From JANNSX01 sp963741525 (GTDB taxonomy: Bacteria; Pseudomonadota; Alphaproteobacteria; Rhizobiales; Hyphomicrobiaceae): a stretch of 64,000 nucleotides of DNA. The position numbers were made by a program, and so were the translations under genes. The notes under the pieces were generated by a model. That model did not search any database and had not been told where the DNA came from. It saw only the letters and a program-made list of their open reading frames with translations. The stretch covers positions 558,001 through 622,000 of the forward strand of contig CAVUIW010000027.1 in NCBI GenBank assembly GCA_963741525.1. The letters are read 5' to 3'. Of this stretch, positions 15,512 to 24,007 are shown in pieces; the stretch's first letter is position 1, and each line of letters starts with the position of its first letter.

Positions 15512-17398
15512 TCAGAGAAAGAGAACATCTGCCGAAGTGATCTGACTAGCCGTGATGCCGGCGAGCGTGATGACATCACCGTCGAAGGTGATACGGGCAC
15601 CGCCCGTCACGTTTGCAATTGTGAGCTGGGCAAAGCTGGTGAGACCGATCACGTGGTCGAACACGATCTTTTCCTTGCCGTCCAGGAAATCGGTGATGGT
15701 GTCGATGCCCCAGCCGGTGGCGAACTGGTAGCGGTCGGTTGCCGCGCCGCCGGTCAAGGCGTCATTGCCCTTGCCGCCGATCAAGGTGTCAACTCCGCCG
15801 TTTCCCTTAAGGATATCGTTGCCTTTAACACCGTCGAGACGGTTTGCGGCGCTATTGCCGAGAACCGTGTCGTTGTAGGCCGTGGCGAGGAGATTTTCAG
15901 TCGCCAACAGATCGGCGATCCTCACGGTAGCATTGGCAGCCGTCGCCGAGGAGGCGGACGACGTCCAAACCTCGCTCGGGCTCGCGGCCATATTGGCATA
16001 GATGGCCGTCTTCATGGCTTGAAAGTCGGCGGCGTCGATCCCCGTTCCGCCATCCATCCTGTCGAAACCGTGGGCATAGAGCATGAGGTCGGAACCCGTA
16101 CCACCGAAGACAAAATCGGTGCCGATGCCGCCGTCGAGCCGGTCATTCCCATCATTGCCATATAGCACATCGTTCCCGGAACCGCCGAGAAGCTCGTCGT
16201 TACCGGTCGCTCCCGACACGCGATCATTGCCGAAGCCGGCGGCGATCCGGTCGCGGCCTAGGCTGCCCGTGACGATGTCGTCGCCCGGCGTGATCCGAAA
16301 GGTATACAGCGAATAACCCGCCGGCACCTCCGTAGCAGTGAGCGCTACACCGTCGACGACGACACCAGACGCGACGATCCAGCGATCGTTCAGTGGGTCG
16401 GTGTCGCCGAAGTCCTGCAGATAACCAGAAATGCGCATGCCGGGCGCGCCCGGTGGCAGGGTCGATCCGTTGTCGCTGAGAACGTTACCGTCAAGTTGGG
16501 CGCCCTCGACGCCCTGCAGCAGGATGCCTTCCATGGCGTTTCGCGCCACCACCACGCCCGAGATCACCACGTCGCTCGCCTGGCGAACCTCGATGCCGGC
16601 CCGCCCGTTGTCGTCGTAGCGGCCGCCGCTGACGATGACGCCCGAGGTCCAGGCGCGGATCTCGTTGTCGCCGGTCTGGATGGCGAGCCCCGACCCGCCA
16701 TTGCCATAGGCCTGGTTGGCAAGCAGCTCCAAATCCGCCGAGCCCGTCACGATGTTGAAGCCGTGCCGGCCATTGCCGTAGGCCTCGCTGTCGACGATCG
16801 TCACATCGGAAGACCCGTCGATGGTGAAGCCATCGGCGCCGTTGTCGCGGGCGACGCAGTGGGTGATGACCAGCTGGCGCGTGCCCTCGTGCGGATCGAA
16901 GCCATAGCGCGAGACGTTGTAGATCTCGACATGGTCGAGACGGATATCCACGTCATGGGCGCCGGTATCGGGTTTGGGGCCAGAATAAAATCCGTCGACC
17001 GATCCGGTGGTGGCGGCGCGATTACCGTCGATCGACAGGTTCGCGACCGTCACATGGCTCGTCGTCACCGGCGTGCCGTCGGCGAGCGTGCCGCCGGAGG
17101 CGGTGCGCACGATGCCCGTCACCGAGCCCGAGCCGTCGGCGAGACGCAGCGTCGTGGCGCCCATGCCGGCACCCTCGAGCGTCGTGTTGGAGCCGATCCG
17201 CAAGCAGCCGTCGGCGGCATTGCCCGAACCAGCCAGGGTGAACGTGCCGGCCGACAGCAGCACATGGCCGCCGCCCACAGCCGCAACAATGTCGAGGACG
17301 GATTGGATCGCCGCCGTCTGCTCGGTGGGCGTTGCCCAGGGATCGAGGATCAGGGTCGTGGGGCCGAGGCCCGCATGCTCGTAGGTAATCGACAACAT
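15512..17398 (-). CDS. secreted AlgE-type mannuronan C5-epimerase with RTX repeats
   Basis: This 628-residue protein has the module order of the calcium-dependent AlgE epimerases of Azotobacter: an N-terminal right-handed parallel beta-helix (about residues 20-370) and C-terminal hemolysin-type nonapeptide repeats (for example GGSGNDVLYGNDGND). The catalytic motif YGFDPHE is at about residues 165-171, matching the Tyr-Gly-x-Asp-Pro-His active site. DNGADGFTIDG and NGRHGFNIVTGS match the flanking helix turns. Such enzymes turn mannuronate into guluronate in polymeric alginate outside the cell. There is no Sec signal; the C-terminal DVLFL end suggests type I secretion. No alginate synthesis or secretion genes are in the window. 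Confidence 0.85.
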   Translation of the reverse strand: MLSITYEHAGLGPTTLILDPWATPTEQTAAIQSVLDIVAAVGGGHVLLSAGTFTLAGSGNAADGCLRIGSNTTLEGAGMGATTLRLADGSGSVTGIVRTASGGTLADGTPVTTSHVTVANLSIDGNRAATTGSVDGFYSGPKPDTGAHDVDIRLDHVEIYNVSRYGFDPHEGTRQLVITHCVARDNGADGFTIDGSSDVTIVDSEAYGNGRHGFNIVTGSADLELLANQAYGNGGSGLAIQTGDNEIRAWTSGVIVSGGRYDDNGRAGIEVRQASDVVISGVVVARNAMEGILLQGVEGAQLDGNVLSDNGSTLPPGAPGMRISGYLQDFGDTDPLNDRWIVASGVVVDGVALTATEVPAGYSLYTFRITPGDDIVTGSLGRDRIAAGFGNDRVSGATGNDELLGGSGNDVLYGNDGNDRLDGGIGTDFVFGGTGSDLMLYAHGFDRMDGGTGIDAADFQAMKTAIYANMAASPSEVWTSSASSATAANATVRIADLLATENLLATAYNDTVLGNSAANRLDGVKGNDILKGNGGVDTLIGGKGNDALTGGAATDRYQFATGWGIDTITDFLDGKEKIVFDHVIGLTSFAQLTIANVTGGARITFDGDVITLAGITASQITSADVLFL

Positions 17399-17567
17399 TT
17401 TAACGCCACCTTGAGCTTAATCGAGTGTTAGGAACCGCGAGCCATATGCCGCCCGAGGTGTTAACTCCGGGTAAGAAAGATCGCTAAAATGCTAAGCATC
17501 TGCGTAACTTCGACGCCAAGCTTAATGCGGGAACGGACTATCAACCGGCAAGAGGCGAATGCGGTGT

Positions 17568-18168
17568 TCAAGCCGGCGGGAAGCCCAGTTCTGCCCTGAA
17601 ACGCACCTGGTTGTAGTGGGCGTCCTTGATGGTCATGGCGCGCGGCGGCTGATCGGGCCTGATCTTCACCACGGCGACACAGGGACCATCGCCTGGCCGG
17701 TGAACGCGCGCCTTGAGCGTCGCCAGATCGTTAAAGCTCGTAACGACCCGAACCGCCTCGATGCCCGAGGCCAGGGCGATGCCGGCGAGGTCGGCGACTC
17801 TTGGCCGTCGCCGTTGATTGACCTCCGGTCTCGCCATAGAGCCCATTGTCGAGCACGATGATCGACAGGTTCTTGGGAGCTTGCTGGGCGATGGTCGCGA
17901 AACTGCCCATGGCCATCAGCATGTCGCCATCGCCGGTGAGCACGAGGACGGATGTTTCCGGCTGAGCCAGCGCGAGACCGAGGCCCAGCATGGCCGTCCC
18001 GCCCATGGCGCCCCAGAGATAGAAGTTTCGCGGATGATCGCCGACGGCCGCCACGTCATAGGTTGGCGAGCCGAGCCCGCTGACCAGCAGCGTCTCGCCG
18101 CGCCCCTCGAGCAGAATGCGAACCACCTCGCGCCGGTCCAATCCTTCGCGCATCACGGCCCCGCTCAC
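17568..18168 (-). pseudogene. ThDP-dependent decarboxylase, beta (ThDP-binding) subunit, frameshifted
   Basis: This is the beta subunit of a sulfopyruvate/phosphonopyruvate decarboxylase-type enzyme. The first part reads to the ThDP-binding segment (GDGDMLMAMGSFATI, LDNGLYGETGGQ). After the codons for STATA the frame changes by one base at about 17801, and homology continues in another frame (RVADLAGIALASGIEAV) to the stop at 17568. One extra A in GCCAAGAGTC explains the shift; removing it restores about 200 residues. The GTG start overlaps the TGA of the alpha gene (GTGA), so translation is coupled. It is either a recent pseudogene or a sequencing error. Confidence 0.75.
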
Positions 18169-18698
18169 TTGGAAAAGCTCTTGGCGCCGATCAGGCGCTG
18201 CGAGAGCAGCACCGCGACCGCCGCACCGCCGTTGAAGGCCATGCCGAGACCGGCTTCCACGGCAGGTGCCACATCGGGCACGCTATCCGCCCGCAAGACA
18301 TGCACCCCCATGAGCGAGAAGGCGCCCGGCGTCGCCTGCCCCATCGGGTTCTGCCAACCGTTCTCCTCGCCCCACTCGCCCCGCATGGTGACGAGCGTCA
18401 GGAAGGGAAACCGCCCATTGGCGATGAGCGAGAGCATGTTGACGCAGTTGCCGACGCCGCTCGACTGCATGAGGAGTACGGCGCGCTGACCGCCGAGCCA
18501 GGCGCCGGCCGAGAGCGCGACGCCCTCCTCCTCGGTCGTCAGCGGCACCGTGCGGATGGCAGGGTCGGCGGCACAGCGGCGGATCAGCTCGGCATGGCCG
18601 GCGTCCGGCACATAGCTCACCTGTTGGACGCCGAATTTCTGGAACAGCGAGAGAATCTCGCCAGGCCAGCCCGGCACTGTGCTCTTGGTTTCAGACAT
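18165..18698 (-). CDS. ThDP-dependent decarboxylase, alpha (N-terminal) subunit
   Basis: This 177-residue subunit corresponds to the N-terminal (PYR) half of ThDP decarboxylases, as in sulfopyruvate decarboxylase ComD or split phosphonopyruvate decarboxylases. The ThDP-activating glutamate lies in TTEEEGVALSAGAW; the segment MQSSGVGNCVNML and the GEWGEENGWQNPMG loop are also typical. It needs the beta subunit encoded directly downstream (four-base overlap), which is frameshifted here. The ATG at 18698 is used; an upstream in-frame start adds 12 residues. The natural substrate, a 3-sulfo-, 3-phosphono- or other 2-oxo acid, is unknown. Confidence 0.8.
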   Translation of the reverse strand: MSETKSTVPGWPGEILSLFQKFGVQQVSYVPDAGHAELIRRCAADPAIRTVPLTTEEEGVALSAGAWLGGQRAVLLMQSSGVGNCVNMLSLIANGRFPFLTLVTMRGEWGEENGWQNPMGQATPGAFSLMGVHVLRADSVPDVAPAVEAGLGMAFNGGAAVAVLLSQRLIGAKSFSK

Positions 18699-18831
18699 GG
18701 CGGCATCCTTGGCCCACCCTGGCGTGACATTCAAGGCGAGCCTTTACCACAGGACGCATACGGCTTTGCGCGGGCGCTGCTTCGACCTATCTTGCCGGCG
18801 ATCCCGAATCCTTGAGCCAGCGGCCCCACAG

Positions 18832-19599
18832 ATGCCTCCGACGAGATTGAGCAAATGCGTGCTGATCGGGCTGCTTGCCGTCCTGGTGATGGCAGGTCCA
18901 GCCGCGGCCGACCCCTCAGCCATCGCGATCCGGCATGCCAAACAGGCGGTTCGGCTCGTGCGAACGGCCCAGATCGCGCCGCCCATGTCGATGGGTTACT
19001 ACCTCGACCGGCTGATGATGTCGGAATCGGGCGGCAACGACGAGGCCAAGAACCCGCTGTCGAGTGCGCTCGGCCCCTACCAGTTCATCAGTTCGACCTG
19101 GCTCGACATCATGGAACGCCACTTCGCTGACGAGGTGGACGAGCTATCGCGCGAGGAGGTGCTGGCACTCAGAACCGACCGGCGCGTCGCCCGCAAGGCC
19201 GCCGAGGTCTATAGCCGAGAGAACGCCCAGCTGCTGGCCAATGCCGGTGTCGCGCCGAGCTTCGCGCATTTGCGGCTCGCTTTTCTCGTCGGCGGCAGCG
19301 CGGCGGTGAAGGTGCTGAGCGCCAAGCCGGACGATTCTGTCGCGCTGCTGCTCGATCCGGCGGCGGTCCGCGCGAACCCGTTCCTCAACGACATGACGGT
19401 GCAGGATCTCGTCGCCCGTGCCGAGCGCGATCTGAGGCGCGGTGCGCATGGCCGTGTCGCCGTCGGCAGGGGCGCAAAGAAGGAGCGGCTCGGCATCAAG
19501 GTTCGCTGTAATCTCGCGCGACCGAGTTGCCGGAAATGGCTGGCGCTGGCCAAGAAACGGCTCAGGGCCCCGGCTGCCAAGAAGGCAGCGACGCCCTGA
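18832..19599 (+). CDS. secreted lytic transglycosylase (SLT fold)
   Basis: This 255-residue exported protein has a signal peptide (LIGLLAVLVMAGPAAADP) and a soluble lytic transglycosylase domain. The catalytic glutamate is in LMMSESGGNDEAKNP, followed by the family SALGPYQFISSTWLD segment. These enzymes cleave peptidoglycan glycan strands in the periplasm. The C-terminal 60 residues are very basic (KKERLGIKVRC, KKRLRAPAAKKAATP), perhaps for wall or membrane binding. It is divergent from the decarboxylase genes and converges on a short RTX gene. The ATG at 18832 gives the best signal peptide; a TTG 15 bases downstream is possible. Confidence 0.85.
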   Translation: MPPTRLSKCVLIGLLAVLVMAGPAAADPSAIAIRHAKQAVRLVRTAQIAPPMSMGYYLDRLMMSESGGNDEAKNPLSSALGPYQFISSTWLDIMERHFADEVDELSREEVLALRTDRRVARKAAEVYSRENAQLLANAGVAPSFAHLRLAFLVGGSAAVKVLSAKPDDSVALLLDPAAVRANPFLNDMTVQDLVARAERDLRRGAHGRVAVGRGAKKERLGIKVRCNLARPSCRKWLALAKKRLRAPAAKKAATP

Positions 19600-19626
19600 G
19601 CTTGTGCCTGGGAGGGCAGTAGGTGT

Positions 19627-20139
19627 TTAGAGCAGGAAGTCCACCGCCTTGAGATCGGCCTCACTGACGCCGGTCAGACGGACCGAGTCACCGGCGCCCA
19701 GATCGATCAGCACACCCGTGCTCGTGTTGGTCGCGTGCGCCAGCACTTGCGAGAAGCTCGTGAAATCGAAAGCCGCATCGCGCAGGTCGAGCAGATCGGC
19801 CGTGCCGCCGGCGACGAAGCCGTTAATGCGGTCATCGCCCTCGCCACTGTCGAAGACGAACCGGTCGTTACCAGCGCCACCATTCATGATGTCGTTGCCT
19901 TCGTCGCCGGAGAGAATGTCATTGCCGGCGTCGCCGAACAGCTGATCGGCTCCAAGTCCGCCTTCCATGTTGTCGTTGCCCGTGCCGCCGTGCAGATTGT
20001 CATTACCGGCATCGCCGTCCATGATGTCATTGCCGCCCAGGCCGAACAGCACGTCGTTGCCGCCCTTGCCTTCCATGTCGTCGGCCGCGGCCGTGCCGGT
20101 GAGGCGGTTGTTGCGGGCATTGCCTTCGATGGTTGCCAT
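19627..20139 (-). CDS. short hemolysin-type calcium-binding (RTX) repeat protein
   Basis: This 170-residue protein is composed mostly of RTX nonapeptide repeats of the GGxGxDxLx type (GGNDVLFGLGGND, GGTGNDNMEGG, GDEGNDIMNGG), so it should bind calcium and fold outside the cell. After the repeats comes a cap (FVFDSGEGDDRINGF, VRLTGVSEADLKAVDFLL) that resembles the C-terminus of the C5-epimerase at 15512, including the terminal acidic-hydrophobic residues typical of type I secretion substrates. No catalytic domain is present. The function, perhaps matrix or surface association, is unknown. Confidence 0.8.
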   Translation of the reverse strand: MATIEGNARNNRLTGTAAADDMEGKGGNDVLFGLGGNDIMDGDAGNDNLHGGTGNDNMEGGLGADQLFGDAGNDILSGDEGNDIMNGGAGNDRFVFDSGEGDDRINGFVAGGTADLLDLRDAAFDFTSFSQVLAHATNTSTGVLIDLGAGDSVRLTGVSEADLKAVDFLL

Positions 20140-20230
20140 GATCCGTGATCCTTCTTCGAGGGGCGCACTCGGACGCCGTTGCGATGGCCCTTGTCTAGCC
20201 CGGCGCCGCTGACGCCCAGCTGATACCGGC

Positions 20231-20259
20231 TGTCAGCGAGTTGTCAGCGAGTTGTCAGC
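20231..20259. repeat. short tandem repeat TGTCAGCGAGT
   Basis: The 11-base unit TGTCAGCGAGT occurs twice in a row and is followed by a third partial copy (TGTCAGC). It sits in the gap between the DUF2585 stop and the RTX gene start, upstream of the RTX gene. It could be a set of binding half-sites spaced by one helical turn or a replication-slippage product. Confidence 0.6.
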
Positions 20260-20266
20260 TTGAACG

Positions 20267-20830
20267 TCAGGCGCCCGCCTGCCAGCCCCGGACGGCCTCG
20301 ATTGGCCAGAGCAGCATCAACACATTGAGGGTCAGATTGTCGCGGATGACCGCCAGAGCGAGGAGTTCCATCGCAATAGCGAGACCTAAGCTCCAGCGCA
20401 CCGGCAATCGGCCCGCCAGCCAGAACCCCAGCATCATCATGCCGATATCGGACATCGAGTTGACGACGCTGTCGCCGAAGTAGTCGAGCGAGACCGTTCC
20501 CTCCCGGTAGCGATTGATGATCCAAGGAGTGTTCTCGAGGATTTCCCAGAACGCTTCGACCAAGGTCGCGACCGCCAGCCGGTCGCCGAAGCTCCAACTC
20601 CGGAAGAGCCACCAGGCGCCGAGATAGAACAGGAAGCCGTGAATCACATGGCTCAGGCTGTACCAGTCGGCGAGATGCTGGGAGTTTTCCGCGCTCATGG
20701 TGTCGCCGTGCCAGAGCTTGACGGTGCCACATGCGCAGATCGGTATGCGGCCCATCGAGAGCAGCAGGGCCGCCGCCAAAACCAGCAGCATAAGGACGAT
20801 GAAGGCGGCTGGAGGAGAAGTGCGTCGCAT
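20267..20830 (-). CDS. UPF0314/DUF2585 family membrane protein
   Basis: This 187-residue integral membrane protein of the UPF0314 (DUF2585) family, common in Alphaproteobacteria and without known function, has about four or five hydrophobic segments, starting with FIVLMLLVLAAALLLSMG. Conserved-looking segments are HVIHGFLFYLGAWWLF and EAFWEILENTPWIINRYRE, the latter carrying several charged and aromatic residues that could form a polar site. It starts in a divergent arrangement with the DUF937 gene. Upstream of its stop, in the gap to the RTX gene, there is a short tandem repeat (20231-20259). Confidence 0.85.
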   Translation of the reverse strand: MRRTSPPAAFIVLMLLVLAAALLLSMGRIPICACGTVKLWHGDTMSAENSQHLADWYSLSHVIHGFLFYLGAWWLFRSWSFGDRLAVATLVEAFWEILENTPWIINRYREGTVSLDYFGDSVVNSMSDIGMMMLGFWLAGRLPVRWSLGLAIAMELLALAVIRDNLTLNVLMLLWPIEAVRGWQAGA

Positions 20831-20946
20831 GATTCCCTCATGACATGCCGGGCGTGGATATCGCCCGCCCCCTTGTACAAGGCCCGGCGAATTCCGCTAA
20901 CGTGGTGATGCCGGGGATAGCCCGGCCCAGCAATGGACCAGTCCCC

Positions 20947-21747
20947 ATGCCGTCTATCGACCTGACCAGCTCTCCCGCCGGCCGCGCCTTCATTGGCGAG
21001 ATTGCGCGGACCCACGGCCTCGACGCGGCGCAGGCCGAATCGGCCGTCAACGGCCTCATTCCAGAGCTCATCGCCGGCATCGAGCGCAATACGCTGTCGA
21101 AGGGCGGCGTTGCCGATCTCCTGCGGGCTCTCGCCACCGGTGGCCATGCCCGCTACCTCGAGGCGCAAAGCGTCCTGGGCGATCCGCAGATCATGGCCGA
21201 TGGCCAACGCATTCTGACCCACCTCTTCTCCTCGGAAAGCAGCGCCCAGCGCGCCGCCCGCTTCGTCGAGGGCGAAACCGGCGTGTCGCGCAACATCCTT
21301 TGGCAGATCCTTCCGGGCGTCGCCGCGCTACTGTTTGGCTGGCTCGCCCGCTCGGGCAAGGGTCTCATGGGCGACGTCCTCAACAAGTTGCCACAGCCGA
21401 CCCGCGCCGAGGCATCGGGCGCGCCGCCACGGCCGGTGTTTCCGAGCGATGGCGGCCGCTGGGCGCAACCCAAATCTGGCGGTGACATCTTCCCGCCGAC
21501 ACCGGATTTCAACCGCCTTCCCAAGACCGAGAGTGGCCCCTATGGCGATCTCTCGGACATCCTCAGGAAGGGCGGCGGTAGCGGCGGGGGCGGCGGCGGC
21601 TTGGCCTCGATCATCCGCAACATCCTCGGCGGCCTGTTGGGTTTCGGCAGCAAAGGTATTGTCGGGTGGATCATCCGCTTCGTCGTCATGCGCTATGGCT
21701 GGCGCATCCTGAGCTGGGTGGTACGTCGCATGTTCCTCGGACGCTGA
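20947..21747 (+). CDS. DUF937-like protein with glycine-rich linker
   Basis: This 266-residue protein has an N-terminal helical region resembling DUF937 (FIGEIARTHGLDAAQAESAVNGLIPELIAGI). A hydrophobic segment follows (ILPGVAALLFGWLA), then a proline- and glycine-rich linker (KGGGSGGGGGG) and a short hydrophobic C-terminus rich in arginine (FVVMRYGWRILSWVV). It may be membrane-associated. DUF937 proteins have no established biochemical role. The ATG at 20947 is chosen because homology starts there; the frame is open about 100 bases further upstream. The DMT transporter gene follows after 12 bases, so co-transcription is likely. Confidence 0.65.
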   Translation: MPSIDLTSSPAGRAFIGEIARTHGLDAAQAESAVNGLIPELIAGIERNTLSKGGVADLLRALATGGHARYLEAQSVLGDPQIMADGQRILTHLFSSESSAQRAARFVEGETGVSRNILWQILPGVAALLFGWLARSGKGLMGDVLNKLPQPTRAEASGAPPRPVFPSDGGRWAQPKSGGDIFPPTPDFNRLPKTESGPYGDLSDILRKGGGSGGGGGGLASIIRNILGGLLGFGSKGIVGWIIRFVVMRYGWRILSWVVRRMFLGR

Positions 21748-21759
21748 GGCAAGTTGCGC

Positions 21760-22659
21760 ATGACAGAGGGGGCCGCTGGCGGTCGTGATGGGACCGGCGA
21801 CCGTCATATGCTCGGCATCTTGCTCGTCTGCGGCGCCGCGCTGCTGTGGAGCACGGGCGGCCTCATCGTGCGCTCGCTCGAAACGACCGACACCTGGACA
21901 ACGGTCTTCTGGCGCTCGGCGACGGCGAGCCTCTTCCTGCTGTTTTTCATTGTCTGGCGCAACGGCCGCGGCACACCCGCTCTCATTCGCGCCATGGGCC
22001 TACCCGGCGTCATCGTCGGCCTCTGCTACACCAGCGCGTCGATTCTCCTGATCATTTCGCTCAGCCTGACTTCCGTCGCCAACACGCTCGTCATCGTCTC
22101 GAGCGCGCCGCTGCTGACGGCGCTGCTCGGACGCGCCGTGCTCGGCGAGAAGGTGTCGTGGCTGAGTTGGATCGCGATCCTCGCCTCCGCCGCGGGCATC
22201 GCACTGATGGTGTCGGACTCCTACGCGCGCGGCTCGTTGTGGGGCGATCTCGCGGCGTTCGGCATCGCCATCGCCCAAGCCATCGCGGTCGTCACCATGC
22301 GGCGCCACCGCGACGTGCCGATGACGCCGGCGATGCTGCTCGCGACCTCGCTCGCGACCCTCATCGCACTGCCGCTCGCCGGAACGCTGTGGGTCACGAC
22401 GCACGATCTCGTGCTGCTCACCCTTTTCGGCGCCGGTCAGCTCGGTTTGGGTCTGGCCATGTTCTCGGTCGGCGTGCCGCTCATTCCGGCGGCCCAGGCG
22501 GCGCTGCTCAACGTGCTCGAGCCAATCCTGGGGCCGCTATGGGTCTGGCTGGCGCTCGGCGAGCGCCCGAGCGATGTGGCGATCCTCGGGGGCTTGATCG
22601 TGCTTGCGGCGCTGGCCGTCCACACGGCCGCGGACGTCGCGAGGCGGCGCGCTGCCTGA
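21760..22659 (+). CDS. DMT superfamily (EamA) transporter
   Basis: This inner-membrane protein of about 299 residues has ten hydrophobic segments arranged as two EamA repeats (for example LLVCGAALLWSTGGLIVRS and LWGDLAAFGIAIAQAIAVV), the layout of drug/metabolite exporters such as RhtA/YdcZ relatives. The substrate cannot be inferred. The ATG at 21760 has GAGG upstream; an internal ATG at 21808 is the alternative. It is probably co-transcribed with the preceding DUF937-like gene and ends just before a palindromic repeat shared with the convergent ridA-like gene. Confidence 0.85.
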   Translation: MTEGAAGGRDGTGDRHMLGILLVCGAALLWSTGGLIVRSLETTDTWTTVFWRSATASLFLLFFIVWRNGRGTPALIRAMGLPGVIVGLCYTSASILLIISLSLTSVANTLVIVSSAPLLTALLGRAVLGEKVSWLSWIAILASAAGIALMVSDSYARGSLWGDLAAFGIAIAQAIAVVTMRRHRDVPMTPAMLLATSLATLIALPLAGTLWVTTHDLVLLTLFGAGQLGLGLAMFSVGVPLIPAAQAALLNVLEPILGPLWVWLALGERPSDVAILGGLIVLAALAVHTAADVARRRAA

Positions 22660-22679
22660 ACGTGCGAAGCGTTTGCTTT

Positions 22680-22726
22680 GAGCACGTTCTACGGCGAACC
22701 GGTATCCACTTCGCCTGAACGTGCTC
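22680..22726. repeat. palindromic intergenic repeat, copy 2
   Basis: A 47-base inverted repeat has outer arms GAGCACGTTC / GAACGTGCTC, inner arms GGCGAA / TTCGCC and loop CCGGTATCCAC. It is nearly identical to copy 3 at 31513-31559, and the identity extends upstream into GCTTTGAGCAC. Here it sits between two convergent genes and touches the stop codon of the ridA-like gene, so it could also work as a bidirectional terminator. The flank GTGCGAAGCG resembles the element at 62145. Confidence 0.85.
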
Positions 22727-23078
22727 TACTTCGCAGCCACGCACATGATCTCGATCTTGCATTTGGGGCTGAACATCTTCGCTTCGACGGTCGCCCGCGC
22801 CGGGAGATTGTCGGGATCGATCCACTGTTTCCAGACGGCATTGTAGGCAGGCGCCTCCGCCCAGTCGGCGATGTAGACGGTCGCCGAGACGAGCTTGGCC
22901 TTCGAGCTCCCGCAGCGGGCGAGCATCTGATCGATATAGGCGAGCGCCTGGCGCGTCTGGCCGGCCATGTCGAGATCGAGGTCGTCCGCCACCGACCCGC
23001 GAGGAAGACGAGCCCACCGGCTTCCACCGCGTTCGAGAGAATGCCGCCTTCGGGCTCGTGCCGCTTGATGTCCGTCAT
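22726..23078 (-). pseudogene. RidA (YjgF/UK114) family protein, frameshifted
   Basis: This RidA-like protein (2-iminoacid deaminase or related family) would have about 117 residues. The N-terminal part reads MTDIKRHEPEGGILSNAV and GLVFLAG; after that a base is missing at about 22992 (CACCGACCC where CACCTGACCC is expected on the plus strand) and homology continues in another frame as VADDLDLDMAGQTRQALAYI to the stop at 22726. It includes the conserved PARATVEAKMF segment. The universal stress protein gene ends 14 bases upstream, so the two form an operon. The shift is either recent decay or a sequencing error. Confidence 0.75.
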
Positions 23079-23092
23079 GCTCAATTCCGTCC

Positions 23093-23929
23093 TCAATGCG
23101 CCATCAGCACGGGAACCTCGGCATTCCAGAGGATATGCGAGGTGGCGCCGCCGAAGATCATCTGGCGCAGGCGGCTCGTCGTGTAGGCGCCCTTGACGAC
23201 GAGATCGGCGCCGAAGGCCTTGGCTTCGGCGAGGATGGTCTGCCCCGCATTGCCTCCCGGCTGCGTCACGGTCTTGTGGGCGACGTTGATCCCGTTGGCG
23301 TCGAGGTGGCTCGCGAGCATGTGGCCGGGCGGGCCCATCAGCGAGCCGTCGTCGACGGTCAGCACCATCACTTCCTTGGCGCGAGCGAGGAACGGCATCG
23401 AGAAGGCGACGATGCGCGCCGATTCCGTCGAGCCGTTCCAGCCGATGAGGATCTTCTCGCCGAGGCTCGATGGCGCCGTGGGCGGGGCGATGAGAACAGG
23501 CCTGCCGCTGTCGAAGAGGGTCGCCTCCAGCAAGCTCATGCGTGGGCGGGGCTTGCCGGAGACCGGCCGGGCAAGCATCGCCCCATCGAAGATTCGCGCG
23601 CGGGCCGCGAAGGCGAAATCGTTGAGGGAGCCGTCGCTGCGCCAGGCGAAGGAGGCGCCCGATCGGCTCGGGCCGGCCTCGGTCATGGCGCCACCGCGCA
23701 TGGCGGCTTCGAAGGCGGCTCGCAGCTCGGCGACATCCTTGCTGTCGTCCGGCATCTCGAGCAGCACCGGCGCCGCGCCGGCCGGCGCCATGGCCGCGAT
23801 CTCGGTGAAGCCCGTGATCGTCGCCGCGCCTTCGGCATAGCATTGGAAACGCTGCATCAGCAGCCGTGCGGTGGCGAGCACCGCCTCTAGCCCATCGTGC
23901 TTCTCGCACGCCACGAGTGCTGTTTTCAT
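23093..23929 (-). CDS. universal stress protein, tandem UspA domains
   Basis: This 278-residue cytosolic protein has two UspA-like halves. The second half shows the nucleotide-binding pattern ILIGWNGSTESARIV and, near the end, the ATP-site segment VVKGAYTTSRLRQMIFGGAT (G-x-x-x-x-R-x-x-x-x-G-x-x-x). The first half (TALVACEKHDGLEAVLATA) is more divergent. The role is general stress tolerance by family; the specific function is unknown. The ATG at 23929 has a strong GGGAGGG upstream. It is first in a two-gene unit with the ridA-like pseudogene. Confidence 0.85.
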   Translation of the reverse strand: MKTALVACEKHDGLEAVLATARLLMQRFQCYAEGAATITGFTEIAAMAPAGAAPVLLEMPDDSKDVAELRAAFEAAMRGGAMTEAGPSRSGASFAWRSDGSLNDFAFAARARIFDGAMLARPVSGKPRPRMSLLEATLFDSGRPVLIAPPTAPSSLGEKILIGWNGSTESARIVAFSMPFLARAKEVMVLTVDDGSLMGPPGHMLASHLDANGINVAHKTVTQPGGNAGQTILAEAKAFGADLVVKGAYTTSRLRQMIFGGATSHILWNAEVPVLMAH

Positions 23930-24007
23930 CAAACCCTCCCAAACGCAGCCTCGTTCTGCCGGGCCGCAGGTTGACCGAAAGCATAGCACGATTTGCCGGC
24001 GAGCGAC

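Noticed and set aside
22680..22726. palindromic repeat copy 2 as an ordinary rho-independent terminator
   Set aside because: It has no T-run, and sister copies lie between divergent and co-directional genes, so a dedicated terminator role is not supported.
22689..23984. 431-codon frame on the minus strand
   Set aside because: Most of it is an out-of-frame reading of the universal stress protein gene; only the part after 23078 belongs to the ridA-like gene, which I annotate as frameshifted.
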